From Pseudomonadota bacterium (GTDB lineage Bacteria; Pseudomonadota; Gammaproteobacteria; Pseudomonadales; Oleiphilaceae), in NCBI GenBank assembly GCA_023430625.1, contig JAEZAA010000102.1, positions 1 to 13,739 of the forward strand: a stretch of 13,739 nucleotides of DNA. The letters run 5' to 3'. The notes under the pieces are model-generated. The model saw only the letters and a list, made by a program, of their open reading frames with translations, did not search any database and had not been told where the DNA came from. Position numbers and translations under genes: made by a program. Below are positions 6,133 to 13,739 of this stretch, piece after piece (position 1 is the stretch's first letter; each line of letters opens with the position of its first letter).

Positions 6133-7137
6133 ATGTCTCAGGATCAGGAAACAGGCCGTCGCGTTGGCGACAGGCTGCGGCAGGCGCGCGAACAGAAAGG
6201 GATAACGGTCGCCGAGGCCGGCGCTCGCCTGCACATCTTGTCCAGTTATATCAACGCAATGGAGAACGGACGCTACGGCGTATTGCCGGGTACGGTGTTC
6301 CTGCGCGGATATGTGCGCTCCTATGCGCGTTTGCTTGAATTGAACGAAGACGAAGTCGTCGGCCAATTGGATCGTGAACTTGGCACGACCAAGGAAGAGA
6401 CGACGAAGGCCATTGAAGAAAAGCCCGTGGCCGTCAAGCGTAAGCAGTCCCCCCATCGGTGGTTGCTGCTGATTGCAGTGCTGTTGCTGCTGGCTGGCGG
6501 TGTGCTGCAATATCAGCACCTGCAGGCGCCGTCCGACGAAACGGTGGAGGGGGGTGATGCCCCGAGCGACGATGTCCGCGACGAGGCGTCCGAGCCAGAG
6601 GCAACATCCAGCGAGCCGATGCCTTGGACCGATGCGGAAGACGATACGCCGGTGTCACGTTCCGCACCCTATACGGACGAGTCCGCAGCCGAGGAAGAGG
6701 AGCCTTTACCAGAAGCGTCCGAGTCGCCTGAGTCGCCCGCCGCTCCTGGAGGTGCGCCCAATGAAGCGGCGCCTGCGGATATGACTAGGGAGCAGACATC
6801 GGAAGCAGAGCCCACGCCGGCTGAGTCAGTGCCAGCTGAGCCAGCGATAAATGCCACTTCGCCTGCGACACCGGAGCCTGCGCCCGCAACCCCGGGTGTG
6901 GATCGGTTGGATGTGACCTTTAGCGGCGAATGCTGGTTTGAGGTTGAAGATGCGAACGGCAAACGCCGCCGCGGTTTGTTCGAGGCAGGTGACAGGCTGG
7001 TGTTCCAGGGCCGCGCCCCCTTTACCGTCGTGGTTGGGGCCGCCAGTGAAACACAAATGGTATTCAACGGGGTGGCAGTGGATTACGCCCGCTACTCCGT
7101 GTGGAATAACCGGGTTGGAATGACGTTAGGGCAGTGA
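6133..7137 (+). CDS. rodZ: RodZ, cell-shape protein linking MreB to the membrane
   Basis: A bitopic inner-membrane protein that in E. coli binds MreB through a cytoplasmic helix-turn-helix domain and helps maintain rod shape. The 334-residue product shows the domains in order. A Xre-like HTH spans about 8-75 (GDRLRQAREQKGITVAEAG, then FLRGYVRSYARLL). A short basic linker leads to a membrane segment at about 108-130 (RWLLLIAVLLLLAGGVL). A long Ala/Pro/Glu/Ser-rich periplasmic linker covers about 132-256. The C-terminal beta domain (DUF4115) runs from about 257 to 334 (LDVTFSGECWFEVEDANGKR). I prefer the ATG at 6133, two bases past the pilF stop; a TTG at 6127 overlapping that stop is the alternative. 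Translation is probably coupled to pilF. Confidence 0.92.
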   Translation: MSQDQETGRRVGDRLRQAREQKGITVAEAGARLHILSSYINAMENGRYGVLPGTVFLRGYVRSYARLLELNEDEVVGQLDRELGTTKEETTKAIEEKPVAVKRKQSPHRWLLLIAVLLLLAGGVLQYQHLQAPSDETVEGGDAPSDDVRDEASEPEATSSEPMPWTDAEDDTPVSRSAPYTDESAAEEEEPLPEASESPESPAAPGGAPNEAAPADMTREQTSEAEPTPAESVPAEPAINATSPATPEPAPATPGVDRLDVTFSGECWFEVEDANGKRRRGLFEAGDRLVFQGRAPFTVVVGAASETQMVFNGVAVDYARYSVWNNRVGMTLGQ

Positions 7138-7149
7138 GGCTGGGTTTGT

Positions 7150-8262
7150 ATGCATTGTGAATCCCCGATCAAACGGCGCGTATCCCGGCAGATCATGGTG
7201 GGCTCCGTGCCCGTAGGCGGCAACGCGCCGATTGCCGTGCAGAGCATGACCAACACCGAGACCTGTGACGTGGCAGCCACGGTTGCCCAGATCCAGCGGC
7301 TGCAGGCGGCAGGCGCCGACATCGTACGGGTTTCCGTGCCCTCCATGGATGCGGCAGGCGCCTTTCGGGAGATTCGTCGTCAGGTGCAGATTCCCCTGGT
7401 GGCGGATATTCATTTCGATTACAAGATCGCGTTGCAAGTCGCCGAGTACGGTGTCGATTGCTTGCGCATCAATCCCGGCAATATTGGCCGGGAAGATCGC
7501 GTTAAGGCGGTGGTCGACGCGGCACGGGATCGTAATATTCCGATCCGTATCGGGGTGAACGCGGGCTCCCTGGAAAAGGACCTGCAGAAAAAATATGGCG
7601 AGCCGACCCCGGAGGCCTTGGTGGAATCGGCGATGCGCCATATCGAGATTCTGGACCGGTATGACTTTCAAAACTTCAAGGTCAGCCTGAAGGCATCCGA
7701 TGTGTTCATGACGGTGGCGGCCTATCGGCTGATCGCCAGCCAGATCGAACAGCCGTTGCACCTGGGTATCACCGAAGCAGGTGGCTTCCGCTCTGGCGCG
7801 GTGAAATCCGCGATTGGCCTGGGCATGCTGCTGATGGATGGCATCGGCGATACGATCCGTGTCTCCCTGGCGGCGGACCCGGTGGAAGAGATCAAGGTAG
7901 GCTTTGATATTCTCAAGAGCCTGCGTCTACGCTCCAAGGGCATCAATTTTATCGCCTGTCCAAGCTGTTCACGGCAGAATTTCGATGTCATCAAGACCAT
8001 GAATGAGCTTGAGACGCGGCTAGAAGACGTGACGGTGCCGCTTGATGTGGCGGTAATTGGCTGTGTGGTCAACGGCCCGGGTGAGGCGAAAGAGGCGGAT
8101 ATCGGCCTGACCGGTGGCACGCCCAACAACCTGATCTACGTGGATGGTAAGCCCGACCAGAAGCTGAACAATGATGAACTGGTTGAGCGCTTCGAGCGTC
8201 TGATTCGTGAGCGTATTGCCGCGAAGGAACAACAGGAGCGCGACCTGATCGCGCGCGGCTAA
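7150..8262 (+). CDS. ispG: IspG (GcpE), 4-hydroxy-3-methylbut-2-enyl-diphosphate synthase
   Basis: The penultimate enzyme of the MEP isoprenoid pathway, reductively opening methylerythritol cyclodiphosphate to HMBPP with a [4Fe-4S] cluster. The protein has 370 residues, the usual two-domain bacterial form. The TIM-barrel start is IKRRVSRQIMVGSVPVGG. The cluster ligands Cys270, Cys273 (I-A-C-P-S-C-S), Cys305 (G-C-V-V-N-G-P-G-E-A) and Glu312 match the positions known in E. coli. GAGG at 7136-7139, overlapping the rodZ stop, serves the ATG. It follows rodZ by 12 bases. It is the second enzyme in this run that depends on an Fe-S cluster. Confidence 0.97.
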   Translation: MHCESPIKRRVSRQIMVGSVPVGGNAPIAVQSMTNTETCDVAATVAQIQRLQAAGADIVRVSVPSMDAAGAFREIRRQVQIPLVADIHFDYKIALQVAEYGVDCLRINPGNIGREDRVKAVVDAARDRNIPIRIGVNAGSLEKDLQKKYGEPTPEALVESAMRHIEILDRYDFQNFKVSLKASDVFMTVAAYRLIASQIEQPLHLGITEAGGFRSGAVKSAIGLGMLLMDGIGDTIRVSLAADPVEEIKVGFDILKSLRLRSKGINFIACPSCSRQNFDVIKTMNELETRLEDVTVPLDVAVIGCVVNGPGEAKEADIGLTGGTPNNLIYVDGKPDQKLNNDELVERFERLIRERIAAKEQQERDLIARG

Positions 8263-8320
8263 GATCTCCGCATGAGATTGTCGAAAAGATTCGCGGCGCA
8301 ACAGAGTTAGGAATCGAGCA

Positions 8321-9607
8321 TTGAGTAAGATCCAAGCAATTCGGGGAATGAACGATATTCTCCCGACCCAGACGCCGGTTTGGCAGTACATCGAGTCCAT
8401 CGTGCGAGACACGCTACGGGCCTATGGTTATGACGAAATCCGCATGCCGGTGGTTGAACAGACCGATTTGTTCAAGCGCTCGATTGGTGAAGTGACGGAT
8501 ATCGTCGAGAAAGAAATGTACACCTTCCTCGATCGCAACGGGGACAGTCTGACCCTGCGGCCGGAAGGCACGGCTGGCTGTGTGCGCGCGGCTGAAGAGC
8601 ATGGCTTGTTGTTCAACCAGACCCAGAAGCTCTGGTACGCCGGCCCGATGTTTCGTCATGAGCGTCCCCAGAAAGGGCGTTATCGTCAGTTCCATCAAAT
8701 TGGCGTTGAATGCTTTGGCATGACCGGCCCCGATATCGATGCGGAGTTGATCGTGCTCACCGCGCGCCTCTGGAGAACGCTGGGACTGTTGCCGCACGTG
8801 GAGCTGCAGATCAACACGCTGGGAAGCAGTGAAGAGCGTGCGCGCTACAAGACCGATCTGGTTCGGTATCTGGAAGCGCGCCTCGATCAGCTCGACGAGG
8901 ACAGCCGCCGCCGCTTGCAGTCCAACCCCTTGCGGATTCTGGATAGCAAGGACACAGGCACGCAGAAGGTGCTGGAGGGTGCGCCCACGTTGCAGGATTA
9001 TCTGGGGGATGAGTCGCGGACCCACTTTGAGCGCCTGCTGGCCCTGCTCGACGCCATGGACATCTGCTACCGGATCAATCCCCGCCTAGTACGGGGACTG
9101 GACTACTACGGTAAAACGGTTTTTGAATGGGTGACCCAAAGCCTCGGCGCGCAAGGCACGGTCTGTGCCGGTGGCCGCTATGACGGCTTGGTGGAGCAAC
9201 TTGGCGGCAGGCCAACACCGGGCGTTGGTTTCGCCATGGGGATGGAGCGCCTGGTGCTGATGCTGGAAACGCTCGACCTGGTGCCGGCCTCAGTGAGCAG
9301 CGCGGCGGACCTCTATATCGTGGCCGTCGGAGAAGGCGTGGACGGTTATGGTCTGCGTGTGGCGGAACAGCTTCGCAATGAGATGCCGGGCCTGCGGATT
9401 CTTGCCCATTGTGGCGGCGGAAGTTTCAAGAGCCAGATGAAAAAGGCCGACCGCAGTGGTGCGGCCTTGGCATTGATTCTGGGCCAGGAAGAGATGGAAA
9501 AGGGCGTGGTCGGTATTAAGCCGTTACGACAGTCGGGCGAGCAGCAGCAGGTTGCCTTGTCCGAGTTGGCCAGTCGTTTGACGCAACTTATGGCGTCAGT
9601 GGATTAG
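8321..9607 (+). CDS. hisS: HisS, histidyl-tRNA synthetase (TTG start)
   Basis: Charges tRNA-His with histidine. This is a class II synthetase of 428 residues. Motif 2 is FRHERPQKGRYRQFHQ (111-126) and the histidine-specific loops are RLVRGLDYY (255-263) and AGGRYDGL (283-290). Motif 3 is GVGFAMGMERL (301-311), followed by the C-terminal anticodon-binding domain at about 330-428. The start is TTG at 8321, giving M-S-K-I-Q-A-I-R-G-M, which aligns with E. coli M-A-K-N-I-Q-A-I-R-G-M. TAGGAA (8308-8313), seven bases upstream, supports it; the next in-frame ATG (8348) would remove conserved residues. It follows ispG by 58 bases with no terminator between. Confidence 0.97.
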   Translation: MSKIQAIRGMNDILPTQTPVWQYIESIVRDTLRAYGYDEIRMPVVEQTDLFKRSIGEVTDIVEKEMYTFLDRNGDSLTLRPEGTAGCVRAAEEHGLLFNQTQKLWYAGPMFRHERPQKGRYRQFHQIGVECFGMTGPDIDAELIVLTARLWRTLGLLPHVELQINTLGSSEERARYKTDLVRYLEARLDQLDEDSRRRLQSNPLRILDSKDTGTQKVLEGAPTLQDYLGDESRTHFERLLALLDAMDICYRINPRLVRGLDYYGKTVFEWVTQSLGAQGTVCAGGRYDGLVEQLGGRPTPGVGFAMGMERLVLMLETLDLVPASVSSAADLYIVAVGEGVDGYGLRVAEQLRNEMPGLRILAHCGGGSFKSQMKKADRSGAALALILGQEEMEKGVVGIKPLRQSGEQQQVALSELASRLTQLMASVD

Positions 9608-9724
9608 GCCGGTTATAAAGAGCATCACATGTTGCCTCTGCGCCAGCAGGCATTGCAGGCACAACGATAAGCCTAAAAACGTATAAACCTAAAAATGACC
9701 ATGAGTGTGGGGAGCAGGACGACC

Positions 9725-10384
9725 GTGGAAGCCTACCGTGACGAAGATGAACAACTAGCCGCCCTGAAGCGTTGGTGGAAGCAGAACGGCAACTCATTGC
9801 TGATCGGTATCGGTCTGGCGCTCGCCATTGTGTTTGGTTGGAAGGCATACGAGAAGCACACGCGGGAATCCGCCGAGGCTGCATCGAACCGCTATCAGGC
9901 ATTGCTGCAAACCATGGCAGCCCTGGAAGGCTCGACCGATGAGGAAGCGCTGGCCAAGGCGCAGGTCGAGGCACATGGCATCAAGCAGGACCATGCCGGC
10001 TCTGCCTATGCGCACTTTGCAGCCTTGGTACTGGCTAAGCTGGCTGTTCAGCAGAATAACCTGACGCAAGCCGAGGAAGAGCTACGCTGGGTGCTCACTC
10101 AGAAGCCTGCTGTGGATACCGAGCGCTTGGCTAAATCCCGCCTGGCGCGTGTACTCGCGGCACAGGAAAAATACGACGATGCGGTGGCCCAACTGGATGT
10201 GCCGGCGACGGATGCTTTTTATGCGTACTATCAGGAGCTCAAGGGCGATATCTGGAAGCAGGCGGCTCAGTTGGACAAGGCACGGGACGCCTATCAGGCG
10301 GCCTTGGACAAGGCTCGCGAGAACGGTGGAGCGGTTCCTCTGCTGGAAGCCAAGTTGGCTGATATAGCGGTTGCATCTGAATGA
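9725..10384 (+). CDS. yfgM: YfgM-family membrane-anchored TPR protein
   Basis: In E. coli YfgM is an inner-membrane protein with a periplasmic TPR-like domain that works with the chaperone PpiD at the SecYEG translocon. This protein has a short charged cytoplasmic N-terminus (EAYRDEDEQLAALKRWWKQNG), one membrane helix at about residues 24-39 (LLIGIGLALAIVFGW) and a helical periplasmic domain with TPR-like repeats to the end (219 residues). I choose the GTG at 9725 because the family begins at this point (E. coli M-E-I-Y-E-N-E) and AGGA lies five bases upstream. ATGs at 9695 and 9701 lack a visible ribosome site and would add 10 or 8 unconserved residues. Its stop overlaps the first ATG of bamB, and hisS precedes it, the usual neighbourhood. 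Confidence 0.9.
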   Translation: MEAYRDEDEQLAALKRWWKQNGNSLLIGIGLALAIVFGWKAYEKHTRESAEAASNRYQALLQTMAALEGSTDEEALAKAQVEAHGIKQDHAGSAYAHFAALVLAKLAVQQNNLTQAEEELRWVLTQKPAVDTERLAKSRLARVLAAQEKYDDAVAQLDVPATDAFYAYYQELKGDIWKQAAQLDKARDAYQAALDKARENGGAVPLLEAKLADIAVASE

Positions 10385-11595
10385 TGGAATTGATTCGAAA
10401 GCGTTCATTGGTAGCAGCCCAGGGAGCTGGAACGGTGCCTCCCCGGGCCCGGCTGACCGCAAAACTGGCGGGTCTTGCCGTTGCTGCCATGGTGCTTGTG
10501 GGCTGCGGCTCGAATGATACGCTGCCACCGGCTGAACTTCAGTCCTTCGAGCCGACACTGGAACTGGAACGGATCTGGGACCAGAGCCTGGCCGGTTATG
10601 ACGAGCAATTGTTGACCTTCACGCCCGCCGTGAATGGCGACGAGGTGTTCGCGGTGGACCATGAAGGCTTCGTGGCCGCGCTGGATAAGAATAACGGCGA
10701 TGTGCGCTGGGAAGTGGAGTTGGATCTCGCTGTCAGTGCCGGGCTGGGAGTGGATGACGACCAGTTGTACCTGGGACTGTTCGACGGTCGAGTGCTGGCA
10801 CTGTCCCAGCAGGATGGCAGTGAAGTTTGGCAGGCGCGCGTTTCCAGTGAAGTGCTGGCCGCACCTCAAAGCCGTGCCGGCTTGGTGGTAGTGCAGACCA
10901 TAGACGGCAAAATTTTTGGCCTGGATGCGTCCAGCGGCCAGCAGCGTTGGGTTTATAGCCGGGCACAGCCCGCGCTGAGCCTGCGCGGGACCGCCACGCC
11001 CCTGGTGACCACCGATATCACCTTTGCCGGGTTTGCCAGTGGTGATGTGGTCGCCCTGAGCAATACCAATGGCGGTGTGATCTGGGAGCGGAAAGTCGGA
11101 GTTCCTGCCGGGCGTACCGAGCTGGAGCGTCTGGTGGATATCGATGGAGGCTTCGTTCTGGATGACGGCGTGCTCTATTCCGTGGGCTACCAGGGACAGC
11201 TGGTGGCGCTGGATCCGGCGACAGGGCGTGATGCCTGGGCCAAGCCCGTGTCCAGCCTGCGCCAGCCGGTAACCGGTTATTCCAATGTATATGTCGCGAC
11301 CGCCGAGGGCGATGTCATGGCATATAGCCTGCAGAACCAGGCGGTCGTTTGGCGCCAGGAAGGCCTGCAGCGGCGCGCGCTGGGCGGTTTGAGTGCCTTT
11401 AATGGCGCGTTGGTGGTGGGTGATTTCGAAGGATATGTTCACTTTTTATCCATGGTGGACGGCAAGTTCATGGCAAGGATACGGCCGGACTCGGACGGCG
11501 TGCGTGCGACGCCGCTGGTGGACCAGGACAAGGTCTATATTCTCGGAAACGGCGGCGAGCTTTCGGCGTGGCGCGTGCGCGAGGCAAACAATTGA
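10381..11595 (+). CDS. bamB: BamB, beta-barrel assembly machinery lipoprotein
   Basis: An outer-membrane lipoprotein of the BAM complex that inserts beta-barrel proteins, folding as an eight-bladed propeller of PQQ-like repeats. Repeated blade signatures are visible (FAVDHEGFVAALDKNNGDVRW, YLGLFDGRVLALSQQDGSEVW, VQTIDGKIFGLDASSGQQRW, YSVGYQGQLVALDPATG). The lipobox V-L-V-G-C places the lipidated cysteine at residue 42 if translation begins at the ATG at 10381, which overlaps the yfgM stop (ATGA). That signal sequence is unusually long. An in-frame GTG at 10435, with AGGGAG eight bases upstream, would give a normal 23-residue signal peptide and may be the true start. The gene sits between yfgM and der, as in E. 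coli and Pseudomonas. Confidence 0.95.
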   Translation: MMELIRKRSLVAAQGAGTVPPRARLTAKLAGLAVAAMVLVGCGSNDTLPPAELQSFEPTLELERIWDQSLAGYDEQLLTFTPAVNGDEVFAVDHEGFVAALDKNNGDVRWEVELDLAVSAGLGVDDDQLYLGLFDGRVLALSQQDGSEVWQARVSSEVLAAPQSRAGLVVVQTIDGKIFGLDASSGQQRWVYSRAQPALSLRGTATPLVTTDITFAGFASGDVVALSNTNGGVIWERKVGVPAGRTELERLVDIDGGFVLDDGVLYSVGYQGQLVALDPATGRDAWAKPVSSLRQPVTGYSNVYVATAEGDVMAYSLQNQAVVWRQEGLQRRALGGLSAFNGALVVGDFEGYVHFLSMVDGKFMARIRPDSDGVRATPLVDQDKVYILGNGGELSAWRVREANN

Positions 11596-11638
11596 CCGCG
11601 TGGTGAACCCATTTGCCGGTTGCTAGCAGGTAAAGTTC

Positions 11639-13048
11639 ATGGTTCCTGTCATCGCTTTGGTAGGGCGGCCCAATGTGGGCAAGTCCACCATCTTCAATCG
11701 TCTGACCCAATCCCGTGACGCGCTGGTCGCTGATCTGCCGGGTCTGACCCGTGACCGCAAGTACGGCGACGGCCGGCTGGACAACAAGCGGTTCATTGTT
11801 ATCGACACCGGCGGGATATCCGGTGACGAGGCTGGTATCGACGCGGCCATGGCGGAGCAGTCGCTCGCAGCCATTCGCGAAGCGCAGATCGTGTTGTTCG
11901 TGGTGGACGCACAAAGTGGGCGGACGGCGGCGGACGATCTGATCGCCCGGCATCTGCGTGTCAACAACAAGGAAACCTGGCTGGTCATCAACAAGGTGGA
12001 CGGCCTGGATCCCAACGTGGCGGCGGCGGATTTCTATGCCATGGGTTTCGAGCGCGTGCGCTTCACCGCGGCGGCCCATAACCGGGGCGTGCTCTCGCTG
12101 ATCGAAGAGGTCATGGAGCCGTTTCCCGAGCCGGAGAGCGAAGAGGAGCGGGCGGAAAGCGGCATCCGGGTTGGTATCATCGGCCGGCCAAACGTGGGCA
12201 AGTCCACGCTGGTAAACCGTCTTCTGGGCGAAGAGCGGGTGGTGGTGTACGACCAGCCGGGAACCACGCGCGACAGTATCTATATTCCCTACGAGCGTCA
12301 GGGCAAGCGCTACACGCTCATCGATACGGCAGGGGTGCGCCGGCGCAAGAACGTGTCGGAGATGGTCGAGAAGTTTTCCATCATCAAGACCCTGCAGGCC
12401 GTGGATGATGCCCATGTGGTCATTCTGGTGGTTGATGCCCGCACCGGTCTGGTCGATCAGGATCTCCACCTGCTTGGATTTGCCATGGAGGCCGGGCGCG
12501 CCTTGATCATTGCCGTGAACAAGTGGGACGGTATGACGAAGGACGACAAGGATCAGGTGAAGCGTGAACTGGACCGGCGCCTGAACTTCATTGACTATGC
12601 ACCGATCCATTTTATTTCTGCGTTGCATGGCACCGGCGTCGGCGATCTCTACAAGCCAATTCATCGCTGCTACGACTCGGCAATGGCCAAGTGGTCCACC
12701 AACCAGCTGACCCGGATTCTTGAGGACGCGGTGCAGGAGCACCAGCCGCCTCTGGTTCGCGGGCGCCGGATCAAGTTGCGTTATGCCCACCAGGGTGGTT
12801 CGAACCCGCCCATTATCGTGGTGCATGGCAACCAGACCGGTGAGCTGCCGAACAGCTATAAGCGCTATCTGGAAAACCTGTATCGGCGCGTGTTGAAGGT
12901 GACGGGAACGCCGATTCGCTTTGAGTTCAAGTCAGGGGAGAACCCCTTTGCCGGCAAGGTCAACAAATTGACCCCGCGTCAGCAGCACACCCTGGAGCGC
13001 AAGGCGAAGATGATCCGCAATATTAAGCGGGACAAGAAAAAGAAATAG
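11639..13048 (+). CDS. der: Der (EngA), double-Era-like GTPase for 50S ribosome assembly
   Basis: An essential GTPase with two tandem G domains and a C-terminal KH-like domain that acts in 50S subunit maturation. The protein has 469 residues. G domain 1 has the P-loop GRPNVGKS (9-16), DTGG (56-59) and NKVD (118-121). G domain 2 has GRPNVGKS (182-189), DTAG (229-232) and NKWD (294-297). An acidic linker (PEPESEEERAES) joins them. The KH-like domain covers about 350-440 and contains GSNPPIIVVHGN. The tail ends in lysine-rich R-D-K-K-K-K. The ATG has AGG (11629-11631) upstream. It is 43 bases after bamB and is the last gene of the plus-strand run, followed by a strong hairpin. Confidence 0.97.
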   Translation: MVPVIALVGRPNVGKSTIFNRLTQSRDALVADLPGLTRDRKYGDGRLDNKRFIVIDTGGISGDEAGIDAAMAEQSLAAIREAQIVLFVVDAQSGRTAADDLIARHLRVNNKETWLVINKVDGLDPNVAAADFYAMGFERVRFTAAAHNRGVLSLIEEVMEPFPEPESEEERAESGIRVGIIGRPNVGKSTLVNRLLGEERVVVYDQPGTTRDSIYIPYERQGKRYTLIDTAGVRRRKNVSEMVEKFSIIKTLQAVDDAHVVILVVDARTGLVDQDLHLLGFAMEAGRALIIAVNKWDGMTKDDKDQVKRELDRRLNFIDYAPIHFISALHGTGVGDLYKPIHRCYDSAMAKWSTNQLTRILEDAVQEHQPPLVRGRRIKLRYAHQGGSNPPIIVVHGNQTGELPNSYKRYLENLYRRVLKVTGTPIRFEFKSGENPFAGKVNKLTPRQQHTLERKAKMIRNIKRDKKKK

Positions 13049-13065
13049 AAGGGATCGAACCTTCT
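13047..13065 (-). terminator. Small hairpin with T-run for pta transcripts
   Basis: AGAAGG (13047-13052) pairs with CCTTCT (13060-13065) across a seven-base loop. Read on the minus strand, the stem is followed by ATTTCTTTTTCT, a good T-run. That run is the complement of the lysine codons at the end of der, and the stem overlaps der's stop codon. A plausible intrinsic terminator for pta, secondary to the larger hairpin at 13071-13099. Confidence 0.45.
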
Positions 13066-13070
13066 AAAGT

Positions 13071-13099
13071 AAACGGGGCAGCCAATGGCTGCCCCGTTT
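13071..13099. terminator. Bidirectional terminator between convergent der and pta
   Basis: A perfect 13-bp inverted repeat AAACGGGGCAGCC / GGCTGCCCCGTTT with a three-base AAT loop sits between the two stop codons. On the plus strand the stem ends in GTTT and is followed by GTTTCTG. On the minus strand it ends in GTTT followed by ACTTTAG. The A-rich and T-rich arm ends make it usable in both directions. Confidence 0.88.
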
Positions 13100-13115
13100 G
13101 TTTCTGCGTCCGCAG

Positions 13116-13739
13116 TCAGATTTCTCCGGCAGCTTGAGCGGCCTGTACGGCGGTCAGGGCCACCGTAAACACGATGTCGTCCACCAGCGCACCTCGCGAC
13201 AGGTCATTTACGGGCTTCTGCAAACCCTGCAGCATCGGGCCGATACTGACCACGTTGGCGCTGCGCTGCACAGCCTTGTAGGTGGTGTTGCCGGTGTTGA
13301 GGTCGGGGAAGATAAAGACCGTCGCACGGCCGGCCACGGGGCTGTCTGGTGCCTTGGCCTTGGCGACACTTGTGATGGCGGCGGCATCGTATTGCAAGGG
13401 ACCGTCGATCAGCAGATCGGGGCGTTTTTCCTTGGCGATACGGGTCGCTTCGCGCACTTTGTCGACATCCACGCCGGAACCGGAGGTTCCCGTGCTGTAG
13501 CTGATCATGGCAACTCGCGGAACAATGCCGAAGGCAGCGGCGGAATCAGCGCTTTGGATAGCGATATCGGCCAGTTCCTCGGCATTGGGATCGGGATTGA
13601 TGGCGCAGTCGCCGTAGACGAGCACCTGCTCCGGCAGGCACATGAAGAACACCGACGAAACCACAGTGACGCCGGGTGGCGATTTGATCAGCTGCAGAGC
13701 CGGGCGGATTGTATTGGCGGTGGTATGCACCGCGCCTGA
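13116..13739 (-). CDS. pta: Pta, phosphate acetyltransferase, C-terminal part (5' end beyond window)
   Basis: Interconverts acetyl-CoA and acetyl phosphate, normally paired with acetate kinase in overflow acetate metabolism. Only the last 207 residues are present; the frame is open to the right edge and reads S-G-A-M-H-T-T-A-N-T-I-R-P, continuous with the PTA catalytic domain. Conserved stretches include SSVFFMCLPEQVLVYGDCAI, IAIQSADSAAAFGI, SYSTGTSGSG, KRPDLLIDGPLQYDAA, KAPDSPVAGRATVFIFPDLN, TGNTTYKAVQRSA and GLQKPVNDLSRGA, all close to the C-terminus of the 714-residue E. coli enzyme. Whether it has the long N-terminal regulatory domain cannot be seen. It converges on der and shares the terminator between them. 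Confidence 0.96.
   Translation of the reverse strand, partial: SGAVHTTANTIRPALQLIKSPPGVTVVSSVFFMCLPEQVLVYGDCAINPDPNAEELADIAIQSADSAAAFGIVPRVAMISYSTGTSGSGVDVDKVREATRIAKEKRPDLLIDGPLQYDAAAITSVAKAKAPDSPVAGRATVFIFPDLNTGNTTYKAVQRSANVVSIGPMLQGLQKPVNDLSRGALVDDIVFTVALTAVQAAQAAGEI

Noticed and set aside
9633..9652. Inverted repeat TGCCT/AGGCA between hisS and yfgM as a terminator.
   Set aside because: The stem is short with a bulge if extended and has no T-run; the downstream genes continue in the same direction with no sign of a break.
11468..12826. A 452-codon open frame on the minus strand opposite der and the end of bamB.
   Set aside because: der is unmistakable on the other strand. Long antisense frames arise easily in G+C-rich coding DNA. 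The translation (rich in His, Gln, Arg) resembles no family I know and has no ribosome site I can defend.
13098..13739. A 213-codon plus-strand frame opposite pta, open to the window edge.
   Set aside because: It is the complement of well-conserved pta coding sequence, and it starts inside the terminator hairpin.
1..13739. Mobile elements, CRISPR arrays, defence genes, tRNA or rRNA genes.
   Set aside because: No transposase, integrase, direct-repeat array, cloverleaf-like segment or foreign-looking gene is visible; every long gene belongs to a conserved housekeeping family.

Overview
This window is chromosomal housekeeping DNA from a gammaproteobacterium with moderately high G+C. The order trmJ-cysE-iscR-iscS ... 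ndk-rlmN-pilF-rodZ-ispG-hisS-yfgM-bamB-der is the one known from Pseudomonas and related marine genera (for example Marinobacter and Oceanospirillales-type bacteria). I cannot fix the genus from this sequence alone. A type IV pilus pilotin (PilF), RodZ and a BAM lipoprotein (BamB) confirm a Gram-negative cell. I see no tRNA, rRNA, insertion sequence, CRISPR array or phage gene, and no gene-free stretch longer than 300 bases.

Layout. Positions 1-725 hold the 3' part of trmJ (tRNA methylation), followed by cysE (serine acetyltransferase) and a weak hairpin. A well-formed iscR promoter lies at 1661-1689 and carries two back-to-back candidate IscR type-1 sites (1632-1681). iscR (1730-2215) and iscS (2313-3464) follow, with two interleaved inverted repeats between them. 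A hairpin with TATAAT in its loop separates iscS from ndk (3586-4014), and ndk has its own terminator. From 4175 to 13048 a tight same-strand run holds rlmN, pilF, rodZ, ispG, hisS, yfgM, bamB and der. It ends at a 13-bp bidirectional hairpin, across which the 3' part of pta converges on the minus strand.

The main anomaly is what is missing. In the usual gammaproteobacterial arrangement iscS is followed by iscU, iscA, hscB, hscA, fdx and iscX before ndk. Here all of these are absent and only 121 bases separate iscS from ndk. IscS also lacks the roughly 21-residue tail of E. coli IscS, which belongs to the region that docks the scaffold IscU. Just past its stop codon, in another frame, the DNA reads G-I-E-F-N-S-V, close to the lost tail (G-V-D-L-N-S-I in E. 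coli). This looks like an eroded Isc locus: the sensor (IscR, all cluster ligands intact) and the desulfurase survive while the scaffold, chaperones and ferredoxin are gone. Because the window still encodes Fe-S proteins (RlmN, IspG, IscR), another assembly system such as SUF must exist elsewhere in the genome. That is inference.

How the genes fit together: CysE drives cysteine synthesis and IscS consumes cysteine as sulfur donor. TrmJ, RlmN and HisS serve tRNA, rRNA and translation, Der serves 50S assembly, YfgM and BamB serve envelope protein biogenesis, PilF and RodZ serve pilus and cell shape, and IspG serves isoprenoid synthesis.
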